Below are positions 33,375 through 41,899 of a stretch of DNA of 64,000 nucleotides, piece by piece. Location of the stretch: contig JAYOLL010000002.1 in assembly GCA_038120295.1 (NCBI GenBank), forward strand, positions 1 through 64,000, written 5' to 3'. The position numbers were made by a program, and so were the translations under genes. This DNA is from JAYOEY01 sp038120295 (GTDB lineage: Bacteria > Pseudomonadota > Alphaproteobacteria > MPNO01 > UBA2964). Under the pieces are notes generated by a model. It did no database searches and was not told the origin of the DNA. It worked only from the letters and a program-made list of their open reading frames with translations. Within the stretch, counting starts at the first letter, position 1. Each line of letters starts with the position of its first letter.

Positions 33375-34884
33375 TACCTCGTCCTCTAGACCCGTAACCA
33401 TCCTGGTCTCCGCCATTGGCGGGGAAGGGGGAGGGGTGCTTGCCGGATGGATCGTCGGCGCGGCCCGGAACGCCGGGTATCCCGTACAGAGCACCTCGAT
33501 TCCCGGTGTCGCCCAACGCACCGGCGCGACCACCTACTACATCGAGGTATTTCCTGTTCCGGTCGCCGAGCTGAATGGCCGCGAGCCCGTTATGGGTATC
33601 TATCCCGGGATTGGCGATATCGACATCATGATCGCCAGCGAGTTCGCCGAGGCCGGCCGTGCGATCGCTAACGGATTCGTCACGCCGGACCGGACCTTGC
33701 TGATCGCCTCGACCCACCGGGTCTATGCGATCAATGAGCGTGGCGCGATGGGCGACGGCCGGTTCGATCGCGAAAGGCTGGAGGCGGCTGTGGCTGAGCG
33801 CACGCGCGACGTCGTCACTGCCGATTTTCGCGAGGTCTCGGAGAAGGAAGGCGTCAGCCTGAATGCGGTCCTGTTGGGGGTGCTGGCGGCGAAAGGCGCC
33901 CTGCCGATGAAGGCGGCGTCGTTTCGCGAGGCGATCGAAGCAACCGGCGTTGCGGTCGCCGCCAACCTGAGGGGGTTCGAGAAGGGGCTGACTGTCGATT
34001 CTGCAGATGCCCCTCCGTTCGGACTGGGTGAGCGCCGGCCCGTTTCACCAGAGGGCCGCGTCGAAGAAGAATTTCCTGCAGTTGCGCAGGAGATTCTGGC
34101 GGAGGGTGTGACGCGTCTGACCGCCTATCAGGACCCGGACTATGCCGAACTTTATCTCGACCGGCTTGCCACCATTCGGGATGCCGAGAGGGTGGCAGGC
34201 GGGGACGGGATGCTGGTACGCGAAACCGGTCGGCATCTGGCGCTCCGCATGAGCTATGAGGACGTGATCCGGGTGGCCCAGCTCAAATCCGCCGCTGACC
34301 GGATGGCGCGCATTCGTGAGGAAGTCCGCGCTGCCGACGAGGAACCTGTCATCGTGATCGACTATTTCAAGCCCGGTATCGAAGAGCTTTGCTCGATCCT
34401 GCCGCCTGCGCTCGCGAAGCCCGTGATGAAACTGGCGCGCGGGCGCAACTGGCTTGGCCGGGCGCATTTCGGCATGCGGATCAACGCGACATCCGTTTCC
34501 GGCTATCTGCGTTTACGGTTGCTTGCTTCGCTGCGGGGCTGGCGTCGCAGCACTTGGCGATTTGCGGAGGAACAGGCGCTGATTGAGGGCTGGCTTCAGG
34601 ATGTCGGCGAAGCTGCCGCTGTTTCCCCGACATTCGCTCAGGAGGTTGCTGCGCTAGCCGGACTCATAAAGGGGTACGGCGACACGTTCCGCCGGGGCGC
34701 GGAAAATTACGCCCGCATTCGCGACGCGCTGGTCGTTCCCGCGCTAGCCGGCGACGTCCCGGCCGATATGGCCGAGGACGCACTCGCCAATGCGAAGACA
34801 GCGGCGCTGGCCGATCCGGAAGGAAAACGGCTGGATGCCGTCCTTGAGGCTGTAGGATCCCGGACGGCCGCCGCCGCCGAATAG
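33367..34884 (+). CDS. iorB: Indolepyruvate ferredoxin oxidoreductase-like beta subunit (extended)
   Basis: The product is 505 residues from the ATG at 33367, which overlaps the alpha stop. The first 190 residues are the gamma-type domain of 2-oxoacid:ferredoxin oxidoreductases (ILVSAIGGEGGGVLAGWIVGAARNAG, VQSTSIPGVAQRTGATTYYIEVFP, DIMIASEFAEAGRAI). Archaeal IorB is only about 200 residues. Here a further 300 residues follow, including PDYAELYLDRLATIRDAERVAGG and YFKPGIEELCSILPPALAKPVMKLARG, as in the long bacterial forms. It completes the enzyme with the upstream alpha subunit. Confidence 0.86.
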   Translation: MADTSSSRPVTILVSAIGGEGGGVLAGWIVGAARNAGYPVQSTSIPGVAQRTGATTYYIEVFPVPVAELNGREPVMGIYPGIGDIDIMIASEFAEAGRAIANGFVTPDRTLLIASTHRVYAINERGAMGDGRFDRERLEAAVAERTRDVVTADFREVSEKEGVSLNAVLLGVLAAKGALPMKAASFREAIEATGVAVAANLRGFEKGLTVDSADAPPFGLGERRPVSPEGRVEEEFPAVAQEILAEGVTRLTAYQDPDYAELYLDRLATIRDAERVAGGDGMLVRETGRHLALRMSYEDVIRVAQLKSAADRMARIREEVRAADEEPVIVIDYFKPGIEELCSILPPALAKPVMKLARGRNWLGRAHFGMRINATSVSGYLRLRLLASLRGWRRSTWRFAEEQALIEGWLQDVGEAAAVSPTFAQEVAALAGLIKGYGDTFRRGAENYARIRDALVVPALAGDVPADMAEDALANAKTAALADPEGKRLDAVLEAVGSRTAAAAE

Positions 34885-34906
34885 GCCCCGCAGATCTCCT
34901 CCGGTC

Positions 34907-35350
34907 CTAGCCGATGGAGACCAGCTCGATATCGAATGTCAGGTCCTGGCCGGCCAGTGGGTGATTTGCGTCCAGCGTGATCTGGTCGCCCTCGATTGCC
35001 GTGACAGTCAGGAGAAGCTGCTGTCCGTTCGGCGCGGTCGCCTGCAGCTGGCCGCCGATTGTGAGCTCGACGCCTTCGGGGATCATAGACCGTTCGACCG
35101 TCTGCACGGCTTCGTCGTGACGCGGGCCGTAGGCGTCCTCTGCCGCGATCTTGACGGTCTTCGTGTCGCCGACCGACATATCGACCACCGCCTGTTCCAG
35201 CGTCGGAATGATGGTCTGCTCGCCAATTTTGAACTCAAGCGGGTCGCGTCCAGCAGACGAATCGAATTGCGTACCGTCTTCGAGCGTGCCGGTGTAGTGC
35301 ATCTTCACGGTATCGCCATCCTTGGCGCTGCCGGAATCGTTGTCTGACAT
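34907..35350 (-). CDS. FKBP-type peptidyl-prolyl isomerase (SlyD-like)
   Basis: The 147-residue product from the ATG at 35350 (AAGGGACGAGACA upstream) has the SlyD/FKBP arrangement: DTVKMHYTGTLEDGTQFDSS near residue 13, DPLEFKIGEQTIIPTLEQAVVDMSVGDTKTV near 36-66, then an insert-in-flap domain (YGPRHDEAVQTVERSMIPEG...) and a final DANHPLAGQDLTFDIELVSI. Cytoplasmic members act as chaperone-isomerases. The histidine-rich metal-binding tail of E. coli SlyD is absent. It is convergent with the Ior operon, separated by 22 bp. Confidence 0.92.
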   Translation of the reverse strand: MSDNDSGSAKDGDTVKMHYTGTLEDGTQFDSSAGRDPLEFKIGEQTIIPTLEQAVVDMSVGDTKTVKIAAEDAYGPRHDEAVQTVERSMIPEGVELTIGGQLQATAPNGQQLLLTVTAIEGDQITLDANHPLAGQDLTFDIELVSIG

Positions 35351-35537
35351 TGTCTCGTCCCTTTCTGTCAGGAGGTTGACCCAAGGACGAAGCAGTATCG
35401 GCGGTCCGGCCCGAGGCATGGAAAATCAAATGCCGTGGAGGCCTAACATGCCTCTTCGGGCCGAGTCACAGGTTTTTTCCTGTTTTTCCGCGTGATAAGA
35501 AGTCGCCACAGGCCGAACACAGGAGAGGAACAGGGTG

Positions 35538-36596
35538 ATGGAATTCGGGATGCAGTTTTTTCCGTGCGTTGAGCCCGAGGAAAAATCCGGCGCGCAGTAT
35601 TTCGATGAATGTCTCACGATCTGCGAACTCGCCGACATATACGGATACACCCATGTTCGGACTGTCGAGCATTATTTCCATCCGTATGGCGGTTACAGCC
35701 CGAACCCGATCGTCTTTCTGACGGCGGCGTCGCAACGCACGAAAAAAGCACGGCTGGTGACCGGTGCGGTCCTGCCGATCTTCGGCCATCCGCTCAAGAT
35801 CGCCGGCGAAATCGGCGTCCTGGACGCGGTTTCCAACGGACGTGCCGAGATCGGCATGGCCCGCGCCTTCCTGCCCCATGAATTTCGGCGGTTCGGGATC
35901 AGTCTCGACGAATCCGTTGCGCGCTACGACGAAGGCTACGACCAGATCCGGCGCCTGCTTGAGGAGGAAAACGTTACGAGCAAGGGCAGATTCCATAGTT
36001 TCGAGGATGTGACCTCTTTGCCTCGCCCGACGCAGAAACCGCGCCCGCCCCTCTGGACCGCGGCGCTGAACAATACGGAATCGTTCGAAAAGGCCGGTCG
36101 GGTGGGCAACTGGATCATGGGAATTCCCATCGCCGGAAGCCGTATGCAGGAGTTGCTCGGTATCTATCGCGAAGCCTGGAAATCCGCAGGTCATCCCGGC
36201 AAGCCGCGTGTCATGCTCGCCTTCCACATGCTGTGCCATGAGGATCGCGACGAGGCCATGCGCCTCGCCCGCGAACCGGTCCGACGCTACTTCGAAATGC
36301 TGGTCGATGCGGCAAGCGATTGGGGAACCGGCGCGACATCCGACGATTACAAGGACTACGACAAGATTATCGAAGTCCTGAAGAAGGAGGATCTCGATAC
36401 CCAGATGGAGAAATCGTCCGCCTGGGTCGGTCGTCCCGAAGACATCATCGAAGTCGTCCACGAATACGACAGGCTGGTCGGCGGATTCGACGATGCCTCG
36501 ATGCAGGTCAATTTCGCCTCGCTGCCGCACGAGGAAGCGGTCCGTTCCGTCAAGCTGTTCGGTGAGAAAGTCATCCCCCATTTCGCAAAGGGCTGA
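35538..36596 (+). CDS. LLM-class flavin-dependent oxidoreductase
   Basis: The 352-residue product belongs to the luciferase-like monooxygenase superfamily. I start at ATG 35538, after AGGAGAGGAACAGG; a GTG lies one codon earlier. It has MEFGMQFFPCVEPEEKSG at the N-terminus, YTHVRTVEHYFHPYGGYSPNP near 40, LPIFGHPLKIAGEIGVLDAVSNGRAEIGMARAF near 78-112 and a long C-terminal helix set. It is only distantly like the tandem pair at 7574-9573, closer to alkanal or long-chain alkane monooxygenase types. It stands alone between the FKBP gene and the polysaccharide genes. Confidence 0.86.
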   Translation: MEFGMQFFPCVEPEEKSGAQYFDECLTICELADIYGYTHVRTVEHYFHPYGGYSPNPIVFLTAASQRTKKARLVTGAVLPIFGHPLKIAGEIGVLDAVSNGRAEIGMARAFLPHEFRRFGISLDESVARYDEGYDQIRRLLEEENVTSKGRFHSFEDVTSLPRPTQKPRPPLWTAALNNTESFEKAGRVGNWIMGIPIAGSRMQELLGIYREAWKSAGHPGKPRVMLAFHMLCHEDRDEAMRLAREPVRRYFEMLVDAASDWGTGATSDDYKDYDKIIEVLKKEDLDTQMEKSSAWVGRPEDIIEVVHEYDRLVGGFDDASMQVNFASLPHEEAVRSVKLFGEKVIPHFAKG

Positions 36597-36709
36597 CCGC
36601 TTATCCGGTGTTAACGTCGTCGTGGGACAATTTTCGCCCCGCAAGCCTCGCCCGTTCATGGTAGTAAGGTTTCGCGCGAAAAATCATTGAGGATCGAGAG
36701 TTCCGCATC

Positions 36710-37687
36710 ATGACCGTCCTGGTTACCGGCGCCGCCGGATTCATCGGTTACCATATTTGCGAACGGCTTCTCGATCGCGGCGATACGGTCATCGGGGTCG
36801 ACAATGTCAACGACTATTACAGTGTCCGTCTCAAGGAGGCGCGGCTGGAACGCCTGTCGAAGCGCGAGAATTTTTCGCTTCACAGGGTCGATATCGCCGA
36901 TTACGAGGCGCTGAAAGCGGTCTTCGCCGCCGGCGGACCGACCCGGGTCGTTCACCTCGCAGCCCAGGCCGGCGTGCGCTACTCGCTGGAGCATCCCTTC
37001 GCCTACATCCAGGCCAATATCGTCGGTCACATGTCGATCCTTGAGCTGTGCCGCCATCAGGAAAGATTCGAGCATTTGGTCTACGCCAGTTCCAGCTCGG
37101 TTTATGGCGGCAACACCAAGCTTCCCTTCTCGGTCGACGACCGGACCGACACGCCCGTCTCGCTTTACGCGGCGACAAAACGGGCGGACGAGCTGATGAG
37201 CCACAGCTACAGCCACCTGTATCGCATTCCCCAGACGGGGCTGCGGTTCTTCACCGTCTACGGCCCGTGGGGCCGACCCGACATGGCGATGTATATCTTT
37301 TGCCGGGCGATCGCCGACGGGAAACCTATTCCCGTCTTCAATAACGGCGATATGAAACGCGATTTCACCTTTGTTGACGATATCGTCTCCGGGGTGGTGG
37401 CGTCGCTCGACAATCCCGTGGCGGTGAAAGACGGCGCTGTCCCGCATCGGGTCTACAATATCGGCAATCATCGCAGCGAACCGCTGATGCGGATGATCGA
37501 ACTGATCGAGGAAGCCATGGGGCGAAAGGCCGAAATCGATTTCCAGCCGATGCAGCCCGGCGATGTGCAGGCCTCTTTCGCCGATATCGACGCGATCCGA
37601 AACGATCTGGGGTTCGAACCGACAACACCGATAGACGTCGGTATCCCGAAATTCGTCGCCTGGTTCAAGGAATACGAAAAAATCTGA
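36710..37687 (+). CDS. NAD-dependent sugar-nucleotide epimerase (UDP-glucuronate 4-epimerase-like)
   Basis: The 325-residue short-chain dehydrogenase-fold enzyme has GAAGFIGYHICERLLDRGD near residue 7 for NAD binding, the catalytic YAATK (Tyr-x3-Lys) near 154, SSSSVYGG near 122 and FTVYGPWGRPDMAMYIFCRAI near 182. Length, DNVNDYYSVRLKEARL and the GPWGRPDMA motif fit UDP-glucuronate 4-epimerases, which make UDP-galacturonate for capsule or exopolysaccharide. It abuts the next gene (TGAATG) and opens the polysaccharide cluster. Confidence 0.92.
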   Translation: MTVLVTGAAGFIGYHICERLLDRGDTVIGVDNVNDYYSVRLKEARLERLSKRENFSLHRVDIADYEALKAVFAAGGPTRVVHLAAQAGVRYSLEHPFAYIQANIVGHMSILELCRHQERFEHLVYASSSSVYGGNTKLPFSVDDRTDTPVSLYAATKRADELMSHSYSHLYRIPQTGLRFFTVYGPWGRPDMAMYIFCRAIADGKPIPVFNNGDMKRDFTFVDDIVSGVVASLDNPVAVKDGAVPHRVYNIGNHRSEPLMRMIELIEEAMGRKAEIDFQPMQPGDVQASFADIDAIRNDLGFEPTTPIDVGIPKFVAWFKEYEKI

Positions 37688-39001
37688 ATGGGCGGGTGGC
37701 TGCAGCGATGGATGCCGGTCTCCGCCGCGATCATTCCGCTGGTCAGCGTATCGCTCGTCTTCGGGGCAGAGAACGTTTCTGCTGATGGTCCGGTGATTGA
37801 GCCGGACAGGCGCGTTGCGACCGCCTCACGAACCGTTTTCGACTGCGCGGATATCCTGAAGAAGCAGAGTGGTGGCTGGTGCGAACTGGCCGGCGCGTCG
37901 ATTGCCGACGTGTTTCCCGGAACCCTGACCCCTTCCCGAACAAGGGCGAACCGTGCGTCTGCGGTTATCGATGCATGGAACGGCGCGGCATGGGATCCGG
38001 ATCGGATGATCCTTTACTTCCATGGTGGCAGTATCAGCGATTACGGCGGTGGCGAAGTCTATTCCTTTGCTCTGGGGACGGGACAGTGGCGGCGGTTGAC
38101 CGGGCCCGTTTCCGAACCGGCCGCGTCGACCGGCGCGCCATGCAAAGACAATGCCCTGTCGCTCGCCCGCCGCGCCCGCGCACCGCTGGTGGTGGAGTAT
38201 CGCGACCGGTATTTCGAGGATCCCTATCATGATTTCAGCCGTTTGCAGCTCCTTCGCAAGCAGGTCGACCGGCGCCTCGAAAACTGGTGGATGAAGCCCG
38301 TCAGGGGGATCATTACCGTTTCCGACCCCTGGTCCGAGGATTATCGAACCCGCTTCGGCCTGCCGGTGACTGTCGTCTATAACGGTTTCGATCCCGACGA
38401 TTTCCCCGTTCGGGACGAGCGCTCCTTCGCGCCGCCTGAAATCCTGCGGATCGTCTATACCGGGGTCCTCTACAGCGACCGTCGGGACCCGTCGCCGCTG
38501 TTCGCCGCCATCAAGCTGATGGGCGAGGCGGGAAATTCGATCCAGGTTGATTTTTACGGCGCCGACCCGGTAGCGCTGCGGCGCATGGCGTCGGACCATG
38601 GCGTCCTCGACCGCATTACCGCCAACGATCGGGTTTCGTACCGCGAATCCATCGACCTTCAGATGAACGCCGACATATTGCTCCTGCTACAGTGGAACGA
38701 TCCGAAGGAACTGGGAAACGTGCCGGGCAAGGTGTTCGAATATGTCGCGGCGCGCAGGCCGGTCCTCGGTCTCGGCCCCCCCGACGGTGTACCGGCGCGC
38801 ATCCTTCGCGAGCGCGGGGCCGGTGTTGTTGTCAACGAACCGGAAGCGATCGCTGTACAGCTCGCCGCGTGGCTGGCGGAAAAAAACGAAAAGGGCGTTC
38901 TGCCGCTCCTGCCGGAGACTGTCCGCGACGGTCTCTCGCGGTCGGACCAATACGCAAAGGTCGAGGCGTTCCTGCAAGAAGTTGCCGGAAACGACTCGTA
39001 A
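37688..39001 (+). CDS. Chimeric protein: secreted Kelch-type N-terminus joined to a GT4 glycosyltransferase
   Basis: The 437-residue frame has two unrelated halves. Residues 1-150 carry a signal-peptide-like start and a Kelch/galactose-oxidase-type blade sequence (AVIDAWNGAAWDPDRMILYFHGG, GGEVYSFALGTGQWRRLTGP). From about residue 155 it changes to a GT4 glycosyltransferase lacking the first ~100 residues of a normal one: APLVVEYRDRYFEDPY, GIITVSDPWSEDYRTRFGLPVTVVYNGFDPDDF, VYTGVLYSD, GNVPGKVFEYVAARRPVLGLG. A Kelch propeller also needs several more blades. Both halves therefore look truncated and fused, by deletion between two genes or by misassembly. A working glycosyltransferase is doubtful. 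wecB follows convergently, three bases away. Confidence 0.75.
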   Translation: MGGWLQRWMPVSAAIIPLVSVSLVFGAENVSADGPVIEPDRRVATASRTVFDCADILKKQSGGWCELAGASIADVFPGTLTPSRTRANRASAVIDAWNGAAWDPDRMILYFHGGSISDYGGGEVYSFALGTGQWRRLTGPVSEPAASTGAPCKDNALSLARRARAPLVVEYRDRYFEDPYHDFSRLQLLRKQVDRRLENWWMKPVRGIITVSDPWSEDYRTRFGLPVTVVYNGFDPDDFPVRDERSFAPPEILRIVYTGVLYSDRRDPSPLFAAIKLMGEAGNSIQVDFYGADPVALRRMASDHGVLDRITANDRVSYRESIDLQMNADILLLLQWNDPKELGNVPGKVFEYVAARRPVLGLGPPDGVPARILRERGAGVVVNEPEAIAVQLAAWLAEKNEKGVLPLLPETVRDGLSRSDQYAKVEAFLQEVAGNDS

Positions 39002-39004
39002 CCG

Positions 39005-40096
39005 TCAGGTCGAACGCCGTCTTATGTCCTCGGCGACGCGCGATGCCGCCTTGCCGTCCCAGAGTTCGGGAATTTTTCCTTTCGGCCATTTGCCGGCGAT
39101 GACCGTGTCGATCATTGCCGCCAGGTCGTCTGTCGTCGCCAGCCGGTTCGTTCCCTCGGTAATCGTGACGGGACGTTCGGTCGTGTCGCGCAAGGTCAGG
39201 CAGGGGATGCCCAGGTAGGTGGTTTCTTCCTGGATGCCGCCGGAATCCGTAATGACCAGTTTTGCCTCGCGGACCAGCCCCATGAACCGGATATAGCTGA
39301 GCGGCTCGCTCAGATGGATGCCCGGCGTTTCGGCCAGCGCTTCATACAGGCCGAAATTCTCAAGGTTCTTGCGGGTCCGCGGGTGCAGGGCGAAGACCAG
39401 CGGAATGTCCTGCGCGGCCGAGGTCAGGGTCTCGACAAGTGTGTTGAGCGTCTCCCTGTTGTCGACGTTGCTCGGCCGGTGCAGCGTGACCACGCCATAC
39501 GAGTGCGGCGCGAGATTGAATTCGGATCGCGTGGATTCGGCTTCGATACGATCCCGCAGCAGTTCGTACGAATCGATCATGATATTGCCGACGAACGAAA
39601 TCCGTTCCGGTGCGACGCCTTCGGCCAGCAGATTTTCGTCGCCGTCCCGCGACGGGGTCCAGAGAACGTCCGCGATCGAATCCGTGACCATGCGGTTGAT
39701 TTCTTCCGGCATATTCCAGTCGCGCGAGCGCAGGCCGGCTTCGAGATGCGCCACGCGGAGGCAGAGCTTTTTTGCGGCGAGTGTGCAGGCGATGGTCGAA
39801 TTCACGTCGCCCACGACCACGATCCAGTCCGGGTTCGATTCGATCAGAACCTTTTCGTACGCCACCATGACGCCGGCTGTCTGTTCGGCGTGGCTGCCGC
39901 TGCCAATGCCCAGATGAAAGTCCGGTTCGGGCAGGCCCAGATCCTGAAAGAAAGCGTCCGACATGTTGAAGTCGTAATGTTGGCCGGTGTGCACGAGCAC
40001 CGGCCGGCACCAGTCCGTCGCGGACAGCGCATGTAAAAGCGGCGCGACCTTCATGAAGTTCGGTCGTGCCGCGGCGATCAGATGAACGGTTGTCAT
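39005..40096 (-). CDS. wecB: UDP-N-acetylglucosamine 2-epimerase (non-hydrolysing)
   Basis: The 363-residue product from the ATG at 40096 contains the family's features: IAAARPNFMKVAPLLHAL at the N-terminus, VHTGQHYDFNMSDAFFQDLGLPEPD near 36, VVVGDVNSTIACTLAAKKL near 92, HLEAGLRS near 115, NRMVTDSIADVLWTPSR near 130 and DSGGIQEETTYLGIPCLTLRDTTERPVTI near 280-308. It produces UDP-ManNAc, a precursor for capsule, enterobacterial common antigen or exopolysaccharide. It follows the lectin-like gene by 10 bp on the minus strand, in an operon with the genes to its right. Confidence 0.93.
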   Translation of the reverse strand: MTTVHLIAAARPNFMKVAPLLHALSATDWCRPVLVHTGQHYDFNMSDAFFQDLGLPEPDFHLGIGSGSHAEQTAGVMVAYEKVLIESNPDWIVVVGDVNSTIACTLAAKKLCLRVAHLEAGLRSRDWNMPEEINRMVTDSIADVLWTPSRDGDENLLAEGVAPERISFVGNIMIDSYELLRDRIEAESTRSEFNLAPHSYGVVTLHRPSNVDNRETLNTLVETLTSAAQDIPLVFALHPRTRKNLENFGLYEALAETPGIHLSEPLSYIRFMGLVREAKLVITDSGGIQEETTYLGIPCLTLRDTTERPVTITEGTNRLATTDDLAAMIDTVIAGKWPKGKIPELWDGKAASRVAEDIRRRST

Positions 40097-40106
40097 GACT
40101 TGCGCC

Positions 40107-40724
40107 CTAGGGTTTGCCGGTCCGGTATTCGATGATGAGCGCATTCCATTCCTTGGCGTATCCGTTCGCGTTCCAGCGAAATCCGTCCGACATGGGCCAG
40201 TAATGCACAGGCAGATAAAAATCCCGCGAATTGCGCCAGCAGGAGGTTCGTTTGTCGTTGCGGGGGCTGGGTCCGTCGACATTCCAGGTTTGCGGCCCCC
40301 ATACTGCGAAGTCTTTCCCGGGTTTCAGGACCTTGCCGTTGACCCACATTAGCTTTTTGAAACGGCAGTAAAAGCGCAGCCCGATCCAGGCGGAAACGTC
40401 CGGCTTAAGATTTTCCGCCAGAAATTCATGGACCTTTTCGTTGGGGATGACGGCGAGGCGACCGCGTACGCCCTTGTGTATTCGGCTGGTCGCCAGTTTC
40501 TGAGCGTCGGTGAATTTTATCGCCCCATGATTCTTGACGTTGGTGACTTTCGGGTCGTCGGCGGACGGGCTGAAGAGCTCGAAATAACTCTTCGTATCGG
40601 AGTTGTAGACAGGCTTGTTGAAGGAAGGATTCGCATACGCGGCAGCGCCGCCAGTTGCGATCGCGAAGACCGCGAGCAGCGCAGCCCTGAACGGGCGGTG
40701 TCTTTGACTGAGCATATTTCCCAT
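40107..40724 (-). CDS. Secreted C-type-lectin-fold protein
   Basis: The product is about 205 residues from the ATG at 40724 (ATG 40715 is equally possible). It has a signal peptide (RAALLAVFAIATGGAAAYA) and a C-type-lectin-like fold: SYFELFS, IKFTDAQKLATSRIHKGVRGRLAVIPNEKVHEFLAENL near residues 68-105, and SAWIGLRFYCRFKKLMWVNGKVL near 112-134, a usual WIGL core. The tail has the expected Cys-Trp and EWNALIIEY, although cysteine number is lower than in animal lectins. It is probably periplasmic or surface-exposed and may bind glycan. Placement among sugar genes supports that. Confidence 0.72.
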   Translation of the reverse strand: MGNMLSQRHRPFRAALLAVFAIATGGAAAYANPSFNKPVYNSDTKSYFELFSPSADDPKVTNVKNHGAIKFTDAQKLATSRIHKGVRGRLAVIPNEKVHEFLAENLKPDVSAWIGLRFYCRFKKLMWVNGKVLKPGKDFAVWGPQTWNVDGPSPRNDKRTSCWRNSRDFYLPVHYWPMSDGFRWNANGYAKEWNALIIEYRTGKP

Positions 40725-40805
40725 TTCTGTCAGCTCTTCGCTCTGTCCGGCCCTGAAGCCAACCCTAAAAAGGCAGGGCGGCGATTTCAAGGCGCTCCTG
40801 TCCCT

Positions 40806-41897
40806 TCAGGCCGTGGGCCGTAACCGGTCGCGTAAGGTAGAAGCGAGTTGCCTTGAGATGAATCCGGCGGCGGCGAGCGCACCCGCCGGCGTCGCGCGGC
40901 GAAATGCGATCAGGTTCTTGCGTTCGCGACGATGCCGGGTCCACTCCTTCTTGTACGGATCGTCGCCGAAACCATAATCGATTTCCCGGGGGCGGTCCTT
41001 TTCGAGCACATCCTCCATCATTCTTGCGGTAAGAACCGTTCCCGCCGACAGGTTCTGGAATTTCTCATCGTAGGCCAGCTTGTAGATGGTTGCCTCTCCG
41101 TTGCAGATCGTCCAGATCTGTGCAGCGGCGGGTTCGCCGTCCACGAAAAGAACCCCCAGCCTGAGAGCGCCGATTGCGATACAGGCTTTGAGAAACCCTG
41201 AGATAAAATCCGGATAAGCCTCCGGAATTTTCCAGCTGTTTTCGTATATCTGGCGGTAAGCTAGGAACGCTTCGTCGAAACCGTCGCCGCCGTCGGTCAT
41301 CAGGTAGCGAACGTCGTGTTCGCGCTCCAGTTTTCGCGTCCGTCGACCGATTGTGTTCCGCGTCCGGCTCGACAGCGAGTCGCGGTAGGCGGCATATCCG
41401 ATCGCTTCGGTGGGTTCGTACCAGTTGCCGAAACCGAACGTTTGGCGGACAAGGAATCCGCTGGCTGAAAGCGCGTCGATGAGCGCCGGAAAAACAGGGG
41501 AGGCCGGATCCATCGACGGGAAGGAAAGAATTTGCCCTGCGGGGAAGTTGCGCCTGACTGTTCCAATCAGTTCGCGCAGCGTGTCCTCCAGCCGGTCGTC
41601 ACCGGGCCGGACGATGGGGCCGGCGATCATGGTGTAAAAATTGGCGAAGGTCTCAAGGGTTCTCGATCCCAGGATGCCGCTTCCCGGTTTTCTGCGTGCG
41701 ATAAATAGCGCCTGCGCCAGGCCGTCATCGTCCTCGACTCCGAAGAGCAGCACTTCGTCGCCCGGATCCGTCGTCGTTGCAATCAAGTTGCGAAACCATG
41801 TGCCGCTGTAATAGAGGTTTTCGCGTCCCGCCGTTTCCATGAGTTCGACATAGGTGGCAGGCAGTTCGTCGAGCGAGCGGAAAAGGTGGCCAGGCAT
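40806..41897 (-). CDS. FemAB/BioF2-like GNAT-fold protein
   Basis: The 363-residue product starts at ATG 41897, two bases after the stop of the glycosyltransferase gene (TGACGATG), so the genes are coupled. The acetyltransferase-like double GNAT fold is evident from LYYSGTWFRNLI, TRNTIGRRTRKLEREHDVRYLM near 180, EPAAAQIWTICNGEATIYKLAYDEKFQNLSAGTVLTARMMEDVLE near 255-300 and the GFGDDPYKKEWTRHRRERKNL ending. Members of this group transfer acyl or aminoacyl groups and often occur in exosortase/EPS loci (the FemAB-like component). The substrate is unknown. Confidence 0.82.
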   Translation of the reverse strand: MPGHLFRSLDELPATYVELMETAGRENLYYSGTWFRNLIATTTDPGDEVLLFGVEDDDGLAQALFIARRKPGSGILGSRTLETFANFYTMIAGPIVRPGDDRLEDTLRELIGTVRRNFPAGQILSFPSMDPASPVFPALIDALSASGFLVRQTFGFGNWYEPTEAIGYAAYRDSLSSRTRNTIGRRTRKLEREHDVRYLMTDGGDGFDEAFLAYRQIYENSWKIPEAYPDFISGFLKACIAIGALRLGVLFVDGEPAAAQIWTICNGEATIYKLAYDEKFQNLSAGTVLTARMMEDVLEKDRPREIDYGFGDDPYKKEWTRHRRERKNLIAFRRATPAGALAAAGFISRQLASTLRDRLRPTA

Positions 41898-41899
41898 CG

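Noticed and set aside
31065..33533. Minus-strand frame continuous with the acyl-CoA ligase, giving a 1335-residue product
   Set aside because: The extra 823 residues are antisense to the Ior genes and have no domain. The ligase has its own natural start at 31064.
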